Positions 1 through 5,966 of a DNA stretch of 5,966 bases are shown one piece after another. Below the pieces are notes generated by a model. That model did no database searches, was not told the DNA's origin, and saw only the letters and a list, made by a program, of their open reading frames with translations. Where the stretch lies: NCBI GenBank assembly GCA_020719895.1, contig DYPM01000106.1:1-5966 (forward strand). Reading direction: 5' to 3'. Each line of letters starts with the position of its first letter. The stretch's first letter is position 1. The translations under genes were made by a program, and so were the position numbers. The DNA comes from Sulfurovum sp. GTDB lineage: Bacteria; Campylobacterota; Campylobacteria; Campylobacterales; Sulfurovaceae.

Positions 1-13
1 TTAAATCAAAAAT

Positions 14-17
14 AAGG
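14..17 (+). promoter_or_regulatory. polA ribosome binding site
   Basis: An AAGG Shine-Dalgarno core lies seven bases before a TTG start codon. It overlaps an in-frame TAA stop at 13-15, so translation cannot begin further upstream in this frame. Only GGC, TTT and TTA lie between that stop and the TTG, which makes the TTG the only plausible start. The promoter of polA is not in the window. Confidence 0.7.
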
Positions 18-24
18 CTTTTTA

Positions 25-2724
25 TTGAAGACAATTACCATCATAGATACATTTGGTTTCTTTTTTCGTTCCTACTTTGCACTACCTCCACTGAAAAATT
101 CAGATGGATTTCCTACAGGACTTTTGAGTGGATTTATCAATTTTATCGATTCATTACCTCAAGAACACAATACTGATTATCTTGTGTTTGCTCTTGACAG
201 TAAAGGCAAAACATTTCGAGAAGAACTCTATCCTGAGTACAAAGCCCACAGAGAGTCTCCACCTGAAGATCTCATAAAACAACTTCCTATCGCAATCGAA
301 TGGATAGAGAAGATGGGATTTGCTCATTTTGCTAAAGAAGGTTTTGAAGCTGATGATGTGATTGCGACTGTGACACGTATTGCAAAAGAGCAGGGCGTTC
401 GTGTCCGCATCGTATCGCACGATAAAGATCTCTATCAGCTTATCGATGATAAGCGTGTTGTGCTTTTTGATTCGGTCAAAAAAAGCAATGTCGACGAAGA
501 GGCTTGTATTCATAAATTTGGTGTAAATCCACGTGATTTTATTAATTTTCAAGCAATCGTCGGAGACAGCTCTGATAATGTTCCTGGAGTCAAAGGAATA
601 GGACAAAAAGGTGCAAGCGGACTTATCAACACTTATCATACACTTGAAGAAATTTACGACAATATCACACAATGTGGTACAGCACGAATACAAAAACTCC
701 TTCTTGAAAATAAAGAGAACGCATTTCTCTCTCGTCAATTGGTCACGATGAGAGAAGATTTATATGAGAATCTTGATTTTGAGTCTTTGAAGTTTGAAAA
801 CAAAAATTATCTTGAAGCACTTGTAGATGAGTTTGAAAAATACGAAATGAAACAAGCACTTCGCAAAGCCAAAAATGAAAATAACCCAAAAGATAGCAAA
901 AATAAAGTAGAAAATCCATCAAAAACACCTTCAATTCTTCATTTTGAAGCCATTACACTTGACTCAAATGAAAAAATAAACGAAGTGATTGCTTCTATTA
1001 CGACAGATCCAATCGTGGCATTTGATACTGAAACCACTGGACTTGATACACGTTTGGAGAGTTTAGTAGGATTTAGTTTTGCTTTTGAGGATCATCGAGC
1101 CTATTATGTTCCCATAGCACACACCTATTTGGGTGTCCAAACACAAGTAACGCTTGATGAAGCGTTGGAGGCAATCAAAAAACTTTTTGCATTTAAAATC
1201 GTTGGACAAAATCTTAAATTTGATCTTTCATTACTCTATAACCGCTATGGATTTGAAGAGATAGTACCATTTGCCGATACTATGATTATGGCGTGGCTGA
1301 GTGATGCTGGAAGTAGAGTAGGTCTTGATGTACTTGCTGATAAATTTTTTGGTTATACAATGAAGCCATTTAAAGAGATGGTAAAAAAAGGGGAAGATTT
1401 CTCAAGTGTGACTATCGAAGAGGCGACCTTTTATGCTGCTGAAGATGCGTGGATGACACGTATGCTCTATTTTGCATTAGAAAAAAAGATGACACTCGCT
1501 TCTCTTGCACCACTTTTTAGCGAAGCAACCTATGTAGAATATCCTTTTATCAATACTTTAGCACGAATGGAAAAACTCGGTATCAAAGTAGATATAGATC
1601 ATCTTATTTTTCTCAAAGAGAGTTTGAGTCAAAAACTAAAATCACTTACCCAAGAGATTTATACACTAAGTGGCACAGAGTTTAATATCAAATCAACCCA
1701 ACAATTAGGAGTTGTGTTGTTTCAGCAGTTGGGTCTTAAGGGAGGCAAAAAAAACAAAACAGGTTACTCGACTGACGAAGCAGTACTTCAAACATTAGTA
1801 AATCAACATCCTGTTATTTCCAAACTATTAGAGTATCGCGAATATCAAAAGATGCTCTCTACCTATATCGAGCCATTCCTCAAACTCGCCAAGAACGATA
1901 CAAATCATCGTATCTACACTTCATTTATCCAAACAGGCACTACTACAGGACGACTAAGCTCTAAAGAGCCAAATTTGCAAAATATTCCTACAAGATCAGC
2001 ATTAGGAAAATCAGTACGCGAAGTGTTTATCGCCAAAGTAGGGTATCGATTAGTAAGTATTGACTATTCGCAAATAGAGTTGCGTCTCTTGGCTCATTTT
2101 TCGCAAGATGCTGCTTTGATGGAGGCGTTTCGTATGGGTCAAGATATTCACTTGGCAACTTCAATCAAACTTTTTGGCAAAGAACAAGCGACTGCAAAAC
2201 GAAACATTGCCAAATCAGTCAATTTCGGTCTGCTTTATGGTATGGGACCAAAAAAACTCTCCGAAGATACAGGAGTCACAATGATAGAAGCCAAAGAGAT
2301 GATGAGTGCCTATTTTGCTTCATTCCCGACTGTCAAACACTATCTTGAAGAGATTCAAGAACATGTAAAAATCAATGGATATGTGAAGACACTGTTGGGA
2401 CGTAGACGCTTTTTTGATTATGAAAGTGCCAATGGAATGCAAAAAGCTGCTTATATGAGAGAATCAGTCAATGCCGTATTTCAAGGAAGTGCCGCTGATT
2501 TGATGAAGCTTTCGATGAATCAGATAGACGCAATCATACAAAAAGAAAAACTTGACGCATCAATGTTATTACAAATCCATGATGAGTTGATTTTTGAGAT
2601 CAAAGAAGAAAAAGCAGAAGAGATTGTAAAACGTTTTGTTGATGTTATGGAGAATATTTACAAACTCAATGTGCCATTGGTCTGTTCGGTAAGTATCGGT
2701 AAAAATTGGGGAGAGTTAAAGTAG
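25..2724 (+). CDS. polA: DNA polymerase I, with 5'-3' and 3'-5' exonuclease domains
   Basis: This cytoplasmic repair polymerase fills gaps, removes RNA primers from Okazaki fragments and completes excision repair. All three domains are present. The 5'-nuclease (about 1-280) shows D8, R16, D58, the D110-D111 pair, D133, D135 and the GDSSDN metal motif (D181, D184), followed by a helix-hairpin-helix-like VPGVKGIG. A charged, Asn/Lys-rich linker spans about 281-303. The proofreading domain (about 304-490) keeps the DTE motif (D334, E336), N396 with D400, and Y470 with D474, so it should be active. The polymerase domain has TGRLSS (642-646), motif A with D680 and E685, the O-helix R726/K730/F734/Y738, and motif C H852-D853-E854. 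F734 corresponds to E. coli F762. The length of 899 residues is normal for the family. Translation starts at TTG, as D8 is a catalytic metal ligand close to the start. The gene is convergent with the minus-strand genes that follow. Confidence 0.98.
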   Translation: MKTITIIDTFGFFFRSYFALPPLKNSDGFPTGLLSGFINFIDSLPQEHNTDYLVFALDSKGKTFREELYPEYKAHRESPPEDLIKQLPIAIEWIEKMGFAHFAKEGFEADDVIATVTRIAKEQGVRVRIVSHDKDLYQLIDDKRVVLFDSVKKSNVDEEACIHKFGVNPRDFINFQAIVGDSSDNVPGVKGIGQKGASGLINTYHTLEEIYDNITQCGTARIQKLLLENKENAFLSRQLVTMREDLYENLDFESLKFENKNYLEALVDEFEKYEMKQALRKAKNENNPKDSKNKVENPSKTPSILHFEAITLDSNEKINEVIASITTDPIVAFDTETTGLDTRLESLVGFSFAFEDHRAYYVPIAHTYLGVQTQVTLDEALEAIKKLFAFKIVGQNLKFDLSLLYNRYGFEEIVPFADTMIMAWLSDAGSRVGLDVLADKFFGYTMKPFKEMVKKGEDFSSVTIEEATFYAAEDAWMTRMLYFALEKKMTLASLAPLFSEATYVEYPFINTLARMEKLGIKVDIDHLIFLKESLSQKLKSLTQEIYTLSGTEFNIKSTQQLGVVLFQQLGLKGGKKNKTGYSTDEAVLQTLVNQHPVISKLLEYREYQKMLSTYIEPFLKLAKNDTNHRIYTSFIQTGTTTGRLSSKEPNLQNIPTRSALGKSVREVFIAKVGYRLVSIDYSQIELRLLAHFSQDAALMEAFRMGQDIHLATSIKLFGKEQATAKRNIAKSVNFGLLYGMGPKKLSEDTGVTMIEAKEMMSAYFASFPTVKHYLEEIQEHVKINGYVKTLLGRRRFFDYESANGMQKAAYMRESVNAVFQGSAADLMKLSMNQIDAIIQKEKLDASMLLQIHDELIFEIKEEKAEEIVKRFVDVMENIYKLNVPLVCSVSIGKNWGELK

Positions 2725-2752
2725 CTATGTTTTAAAAACTTCGCTAAATCTT

Positions 2753-3262
2753 CTAAAAACGATACCCGATAGACACGATACTGTTAAATCCGTGAGCGTA
2801 ATTGGGAGTATTTAGAAGCTTAGTAGCATCTTCTCCTTTACCGCTTGAGCCCATCAAAAACTCCATATTCCATGAGCTATCAATCGCAAAATCAACACCA
2901 AAAAGACCATAACTGTTGAAAGTATCTGTTTTGTCGGTAAGTTTTGTATTTTTGTAGAGATACTCACCACCAATAGAGACAAAAAGTCTTATTTGTGAGT
3001 CAAGATAAGATTTGAGATAATATCGAACACCCAAACGTTGGGTTTGAAATGAGTTCCATGATTCTTTTGTGTTGCCTATTTTTACGCCTCTAAGATAGGC
3101 TTCTGTGTATGTTGATTCGATTTCAAACTTAGGAGAAATCGCATAGGCGAGAGTTCCTCCTGTTCCCTCACAATCTTGAATGGTAAGAGTATTTAGAGAT
3201 ACTCTTAAATCAATAGCATTAATCGAGAGAGTCAAAAGTGTAATCAACATAAAATGTCTCAT
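2753..3262 (-). CDS. Small outer-membrane beta-barrel protein, probably eight-stranded
   Basis: I do not recognise a named family. The 169-residue product begins with a signal peptide (basic MRHF, a hydrophobic core, probable cleavage after A16). The mature part alternates polar and hydrophobic residues in about eight strands, roughly at 17-28, 35-42, 44-54, 75-85, 90-101, 114-127, 130-138 and 157-169. It ends in YRF, and a terminal aromatic residue is the classic signal for outer-membrane barrel assembly. Size and strand count fit the OmpA/OmpX/OmpW type of small barrel, but nothing identifies a ligand. There is one cysteine, C31. The ATG overlaps the TAA of the upstream barrel gene by one base, and no strong Shine-Dalgarno precedes it, so translation probably depends on the upstream gene. 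The stop is TAG, 28 bases from the polA stop on the opposite strand. Confidence 0.82.
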   Translation of the reverse strand: MRHFMLITLLTLSINAIDLRVSLNTLTIQDCEGTGGTLAYAISPKFEIESTYTEAYLRGVKIGNTKESWNSFQTQRLGVRYYLKSYLDSQIRLFVSIGGEYLYKNTKLTDKTDTFNSYGLFGVDFAIDSSWNMEFLMGSSGKGEDATKLLNTPNYAHGFNSIVSIGYRF

Positions 3263-3933
3263 TAAAATTTATATCCAATTCCGTAGTTTAGATGTAATGC
3301 TCTGTTTTGAATAACAGATATACCTTTGCCTACATCTTCTGACCAACCACTCGCATATGTGACTCTTGCTTCTGCTGAGAAAAACCACTCTTCATTGATA
3401 TCAAAAATCTTTTGGAGTCCTGCTTGAATAACAAAACCAGAAAGATCATATCCTGTACCAAATGTAAGTGGTCCATGTCCTTTGCCGTGAAAATGCTCAC
3501 GATTATAAGTAATATCAGGATGCGTAATCAAAAGACCAGAACCCACTCTAAAAACAGTATCACCCCACTCTTCATTAAGTTGCCATGCTCTATTGACAAA
3601 AAAGAAGTTAAATCCATCAGTCATCTCCCAATGCTCAAGTTTGCCAGTTAGTTTGGAGTTTGCGATATAGAGTTTTTGATGAGTATGTTCGACTTCCCAA
3701 GCTGTAACATCATCCCATTTGGTCAATCTCAGTCCATAATATACAGGCCAAGTGAGTGGTTTAGTAGAGAGTTCAACATCTTTAATACGAATATCTGTTT
3801 CATCAGATTTTTTATAAGTAAGAGTCTCTTTCATATTGGAAACAAAACCTCCATAAAGAAGCACAGAGTAGTCATACGCTACAAGCATAACAGATGTAGC
3901 GAGTGTTGCAAGAAGTAGTTTGAGTGTTTTCAT
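3262..3933 (-). CDS. Outer-membrane beta-barrel protein with a histidine-rich segment
   Basis: The 223-residue product has a signal peptide with two early lysines, a hydrophobic stretch and likely cleavage after A19. It then shows many amphipathic, aromatic-rich strands and a C-terminal YKF, the terminal phenylalanine expected of an outer-membrane barrel. Two stretches look conserved in character: an E-x-E-H-x-H-x-K-x-Y run at about 80-89 and a DGFNFFFVNRAW run at 106-117. From memory they resemble an unnamed family of small proteobacterial barrels, but I cannot confirm this. A histidine cluster (H147, H149, H153) lies in a Gly-rich turn and could be a surface loop or a metal site. With eight histidines in total the protein is His-rich. 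A tandem AGG-containing ribosome binding site precedes the ATG. The stop overlaps the start of the next barrel gene (TAATG), which implies that the two are made together. Confidence 0.8.
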   Translation of the reverse strand: MKTLKLLLATLATSVMLVAYDYSVLLYGGFVSNMKETLTYKKSDETDIRIKDVELSTKPLTWPVYYGLRLTKWDDVTAWEVEHTHQKLYIANSKLTGKLEHWEMTDGFNFFFVNRAWQLNEEWGDTVFRVGSGLLITHPDITYNREHFHGKGHGPLTFGTGYDLSGFVIQAGLQKIFDINEEWFFSAEARVTYASGWSEDVGKGISVIQNRALHLNYGIGYKF

Positions 3934-3937
3934 ATCG

Positions 3938-3948
3938 ACCTAACCTAA
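3938..3948 (-). promoter_or_regulatory. Tandem ribosome binding site of the first barrel gene
   Basis: On the minus strand the sequence TTAGGTTAGGT precedes the ATG at 3933. It contains two AGG cores, five and ten bases from the start codon. The nearer one is close to usual spacing. The direct repeat of TTAGG is short and may be coincidental. Confidence 0.5.
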
Positions 3949-3965
3949 TTGTTTTTTTGAATGAA

Positions 3966-3971
3966 ATTGTA
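3966..3971 (-). promoter_or_regulatory. Possible -10 box for the barrel gene pair
   Basis: TACAAT on the minus strand matches the sigma-70 -10 consensus at five of six positions. It would give a leader of about 25 bases to the ATG at 3933. No convincing TTGACA-like -35 is seen at 16-18 bases, though Campylobacterota promoters often have weak -35 elements. The box sits in the loop of a short AT-rich dyad (aatgaa at 3960-3965, ttcatt at 3976-3981). The remainder of the 78-base gap between the two gene pairs shows no clear terminator, so readthrough from the lipoprotein gene is also possible. Confidence 0.35.
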
Positions 3972-4012
3972 TCTATTCATTTATTAAAAGTGAGGTAAAT
4001 ACGTAACAAAAA

Positions 4013-5416
4013 CTACTCTTCAAATACCAAATCCAAAATTTCTCCCTTAAAACGCAAATCCCCATAAGGTGCTTTATCGTCATTACGATAATCTGCACTT
4101 GTCGTAATCACTCCAAGATGATACTCGTTTTGCATAAAATATTGATACTCTCCTTTGGCGTGTGAAGGATTATCAAAAAGCGCCATCAGTGCAAATCCGA
4201 ACAACCCATTTCTTTGGAGTGTTGATTTGAGATCATTGACTTGACGATAGGTTTGTTCTGCTTTTATAGTCCAACCACTTCCATTGACTTCTTCATTTTC
4301 AACTACATTATTATTGTTGTCATCACTCCATGTTGCAGTCGCGATTGTGATATAAGGCAAAAATACGGGTTTATTGTATTTTTGATACAAAAATTGTGTG
4401 AAATTACTGATACGTTGTGCTAAATAGTCAATACCTATTTGTTCATCACTGTATTGAATGGGAATAGGGGATTGTAGTGTGCCAGGATTTTTTGGATTAC
4501 GACTAAACTGTCCTACCATCTCTTGAAATGAGATAAAATCAAGACTTTGCGAAAGGTCCTGATAAATAATATTGGGTTCAGACCAACGTTTTTGATCGCC
4601 TAACGCACAGTTTGCATATCCACAACTTTCTAAAACGTCAAAAAACCCTCGATTGCCTGTATCAGTCATCGCCAAAGAGAAGAGTATATCTTTTGTGTTT
4701 GTTTTGATAGTGTCGATAGCATTTTTTATAATCGTCGCAAAAGCGTGCTGGTTTGTTTCGCTTTCAAGTACTTTGTCTTTGTTAAATTCAGGCTCCATAA
4801 TAAAAAGTTTTGTACCATTAAGATCACGTAAAAAATTAGAAAGACGTTGAGCATCTTGCAGATACGCTGTCTGCTCTTGCGAGGTTGGCATCATCGTCAA
4901 TAACTCATCTCCAAAATACCAATAAACAAACACAGGTACAATTCCATGATCTATCGCTTCTTGAATTTTGATTTTGCTATACCAATTCTCTTTCCAACCT
5001 TTAGAAAACCAATAGACCAAAAAACGTGTAGATTGAAGTTTTTGCTGTAGGGCAATAAAAGCATCAGGATTAAATAATTTTATTTTTTTATAAGATGTAT
5101 TATTTGCGATCGTCTCATCTAAAATAAGATCTGTTGCGTTGATCCAAATCAATTCGTTAGAACTCCACAACTGAGGATCAGGCACAAAACCAAAAGATGA
5201 CGAGCCTCCAAAGCCGACATTAAAATCTTTGAAAATAGGGTGAGGATTTTTAATCAATGTAGTATTTGTTTCATTATTTTTGATTGTACTATTAGTATCT
5301 GATAGATTAATGTCATCTGAAGAATCTTTTTTACTACAACCCAAAATAGAAATAAGTGCAAAAAATAAAATAGACACCATAAAAAAACGAGATAGATTAT
5401 TTTTGTAGAGAAGCAT
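4013..5416 (-). CDS. Lipoprotein with a TIM-barrel, glycoside-hydrolase-like pattern
   Basis: No specific family is recognised. The 467-residue product has a lipoprotein signal with lipobox ILGC, lipidated at C27. Serine follows the cysteine, so outer-membrane sorting is expected, and a Ser/Asp/Asn/Thr-rich tether of about 30 residues comes next. The rest shows eight hydrophobic strand-like segments in (beta-alpha)8 order, near 66-72, 131-137, 160-167, 203-209, 243-250, 292-298, 350-357 and 404-412. Acidic residues lie at strand ends (E208 and E210 in MEPEF, E299 in QEM), and there are many tryptophans, as in clan-A glycosidases. However, the seventh strand (FLPYITIAT) lacks the usual nucleophile glutamate, so the reaction is unknown. 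An EF-hand-like loop occupies 365-376. C265 and C270 could form a disulfide. The ATG has AAGGA seven bases upstream. The gene lies 14 bases after the NTF2-like gene, which suggests a shared transcript. Confidence 0.72.
   Translation of the reverse strand: MLLYKNNLSRFFMVSILFFALISILGCSKKDSSDDINLSDTNSTIKNNETNTTLIKNPHPIFKDFNVGFGGSSSFGFVPDPQLWSSNELIWINATDLILDETIANNTSYKKIKLFNPDAFIALQQKLQSTRFLVYWFSKGWKENWYSKIKIQEAIDHGIVPVFVYWYFGDELLTMMPTSQEQTAYLQDAQRLSNFLRDLNGTKLFIMEPEFNKDKVLESETNQHAFATIIKNAIDTIKTNTKDILFSLAMTDTGNRGFFDVLESCGYANCALGDQKRWSEPNIIYQDLSQSLDFISFQEMVGQFSRNPKNPGTLQSPIPIQYSDEQIGIDYLAQRISNFTQFLYQKYNKPVFLPYITIATATWSDDNNNNVVENEEVNGSGWTIKAEQTYRQVNDLKSTLQRNGLFGFALMALFDNPSHAKGEYQYFMQNEYHLGVITTSADYRNDDKAPYGDLRFKGEILDLVFEE
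4289..4324 (-). other. EF-hand-like calcium-binding loop within the lipoprotein
   Basis: Residues 365-376 (DDNNNNVVENEE) fit the 12-position EF-hand loop. Side-chain oxygens occur at positions 1 (D365), 3 (N367), 5 (N369), 9 (E373) and 12 (E376), and a hydrophobic V372 occupies position 8. Position 6 is Asn instead of the usual Gly. No flanking helix pair is evident, so this is a dockerin-like or isolated calcium loop at best, placed just after the predicted seventh barrel strand. Confidence 0.45.
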
Positions 5417-5423
5417 AAATGAA

Positions 5424-5428
5424 TCCTT
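5424..5428 (-). promoter_or_regulatory. Ribosome binding site of the lipoprotein gene
   Basis: AAGGA on the minus strand lies seven bases before the ATG at 5416. It supports that start over the internal ATG at residue 13, which would remove the basic N-terminal part of the lipoprotein signal. Confidence 0.7.
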
Positions 5429-5430
5429 AT

Positions 5431-5850
5431 TTATTTGAGATAAGAGTTGAGAAGATTGAAGCTTTCATTAAAGGTCGCTTGACTTACTATCCAACCAAGT
5501 TTGGGAGCTTTGTAGAAGTAAAGTTCCCAAACAATTGGATGGTATTGACGCTCTGAGAGAATTACAAAACGAACCAAATTTGTACTTATGTGTTCTTCGT
5601 GAATCTTTTCGATCGTGATGACTTTACCAAAACGACTCTCATAAACAGTGAGTTGTTGCTGAAGTGCTAATATCTGTTGCTTTTGACCTTTCATCATAGG
5701 GTTATTGGAAAAAAGTTTAAAAAGAGAGTTATATTCTGCTTTTTGAACATCATGAAAAAACTCCTTGAGTTGTTGTTCGGGATCTCCCTCATAGGCATGA
5801 GATGGCGTTGAGAGCAAAAGTAGGGTAACAATCAAAAACAATCTTTGCAT
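5431..5850 (-). CDS. Small exported protein, possibly NTF2-like fold
   Basis: The 139-residue product begins with a clear signal peptide: MQR, a Leu-rich core, and an S-H-A cleavage site after residue 19. About 120 residues are left in the periplasm. The mature protein opens with helices containing QQLKEFFHDVQKAEY, then a Gln-rich helix around 57-69, and closes with strands ending in W-E-L-Y-F-Y-K and G-W-I-V-S-Q-A-T-F-N. This helix-then-curved-sheet order, with a GW-x-V near the end, resembles small secreted NTF2-like domains of unknown function. That is a judgement from pattern only, with no catalytic motif seen. The frame is open up to an ATG at 5907, but that codon has no Shine-Dalgarno and lies inside the predicted promoter. 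The start at 5850 has AAGGA nine bases upstream and puts the signal peptide at the N-terminus. It is the first gene of a probable operon with the lipoprotein. Confidence 0.78.
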   Translation of the reverse strand: MQRLFLIVTLLLLSTPSHAYEGDPEQQLKEFFHDVQKAEYNSLFKLFSNNPMMKGQKQQILALQQQLTVYESRFGKVITIEKIHEEHISTNLVRFVILSERQYHPIVWELYFYKAPKLGWIVSQATFNESFNLLNSYLK

Positions 5851-5859
5851 TATCAAATA

Positions 5860-5864
5860 TCCTT
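5860..5864 (-). promoter_or_regulatory. Ribosome binding site that decides the start at 5850
   Basis: AAGGA on the minus strand, nine bases from the ATG at 5850, is a good Shine-Dalgarno. The upstream in-frame ATG at 5907 has none. This site therefore shortens the longest open frame by 19 residues. Confidence 0.7.
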
Positions 5865-5884
5865 TTTTATAAAATTTTGAGGGA

Positions 5885-5914
5885 AGTATAACAAAAGATA
5901 TTGGCATTTACCAA
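5885..5914 (-). promoter_or_regulatory. Extended -10 promoter of the exported-protein/lipoprotein operon
   Basis: Reading the minus strand, TTGGTA (5914-5909, four of six matches to TTGACA) is followed after 18 bases by TATACT (5890-5885, five of six matches to TATAAT). A TG sits one base before the -10 box, making an extended -10 (TGTTATACT). Transcription would start near 5878 and give a leader of about 28 bases to the ATG at 5850. This is the best promoter in the window. Whether it also drives the two barrel genes downstream depends on readthrough. Confidence 0.6.
5901..5914. repeat. Short dyad TTGG-N6-CCAA at the promoter
   Basis: TTGG (5901-5904) and CCAA (5911-5914) form an inverted repeat with six bases between them. 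It overlaps the -35 hexamer and the upstream half of the spacer. This is a position where a repressor could act, but four-base arms occur easily by chance and no regulator family is implied. Confidence 0.25.
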
Positions 5915-5928
5915 AACACACAAACGCC

Positions 5929-5940
5929 TTAAAGCTTTAA
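5929..5940. repeat. Perfect 12-base palindrome upstream of the operon promoter
   Basis: TTAAAGCTTTAA is a perfect palindrome about 15 bases upstream of the predicted -35. The surrounding 5908-5966 holds no recognisable gene. GTTAAAG occurs twice on the minus strand there (in 5940-5930 and again near 5957-5951). It could be a regulator site or just AT-rich sequence beyond the end of a neighbouring gene. Confidence 0.25.
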
Positions 5941-5966
5941 CTTGACTTACCTCTTTAACTACTTTA

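Noticed and set aside
154..738. Minus-strand open frame of 194 codons
   Set aside because: It lies entirely within the 5'-nuclease part of polA on the opposite strand, has Cys/Phe-rich unstructured content and matches no family. It is a shadow of polA.
743..934. Minus-strand open frame of 63 codons
   Set aside because: It is antisense to the polA linker region, which is AT-rich and easily left open. No independent support was seen.
25..2724. Loss of proofreading in PolA
   Set aside because: All the 3'-5' exonuclease ligands (D334, E336, D400, Y470, D474) are present, unlike in polymerases such as Taq, so the domain should be active.
2725..2760. Possible bidirectional terminator between polA and the barrel gene
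   Set aside because: The gap holds only an 11-base gttttaaaaac dyad and a repeated TAAAAAC. There is no GC stem with a T-run in either direction, so no intrinsic terminator can be claimed.
3412..3918. Two plus-strand open frames of 79 and 80 codons
   Set aside because: Both are antisense to the barrel gene, whose signal peptide and C-terminal phenylalanine make it the real gene. The plus-strand frames show no domain.
4241..4850. Two plus-strand open frames of 60 and 65 codons
   Set aside because: They are antisense to the lipoprotein gene. Their hydrophobic look comes from the reverse reading of Asn/Asp/Lys-rich codons.
5848..5907. Upstream ATG at 5907 as the start of the exported protein
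   Set aside because: It has no Shine-Dalgarno, falls inside the predicted -10/-35 spacer and would bury the signal peptide behind 19 extra residues.

Overview
The window looks chromosomal and most likely comes from a member of the Campylobacterota (Epsilonproteobacteria), perhaps a Sulfurimonas- or Sulfurospirillum-like lineage. The basis is the low G+C content, the AT-rich codon use and the character of the DNA polymerase I, whose N-terminus (IDTFGFFFRSYFALPP) I associate with that group. The lineage call is inference from memory; no search was run.

Layout. A complete polA gene (25-2724, + strand) fills the left half. It meets, tail to tail and with only 28 bases between stop codons, a run of four minus-strand genes. 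Read in their own direction, these are: a small exported NTF2-like protein (5850-5431); an outer-membrane-type lipoprotein with a TIM-barrel, glycosidase-like pattern (5416-4013); and two outer-membrane beta-barrel proteins (3933-3262 and 3262-2753). The first two are 14 bases apart and probably form one transcript from an extended -10 promoter near 5885-5914. The two barrel genes overlap by one base (TAATG) and are probably translationally coupled. A 78-base gap separates the pairs. It holds a possible second promoter, so the pairs may be transcribed separately or as one four-gene unit.

How the genes fit together. PolA is the housekeeping gap-filling and repair polymerase, with all three domains and their catalytic residues intact. 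Every minus-strand product carries an export signal: three ordinary signal peptides and one lipobox. Two of the proteins end in the aromatic C-terminus typical of outer-membrane barrels. The block is therefore a cell-envelope cluster. Its substrate and function cannot be read from the sequence, and none of the four genes could be given a reliable gene name. No RNA gene, insertion sequence, CRISPR array or other mobile element was seen, and there is no gene-free stretch longer than 80 bases. The most interesting part is the unrecognised lipoprotein with its EF-hand-like loop, together with its small exported partner.
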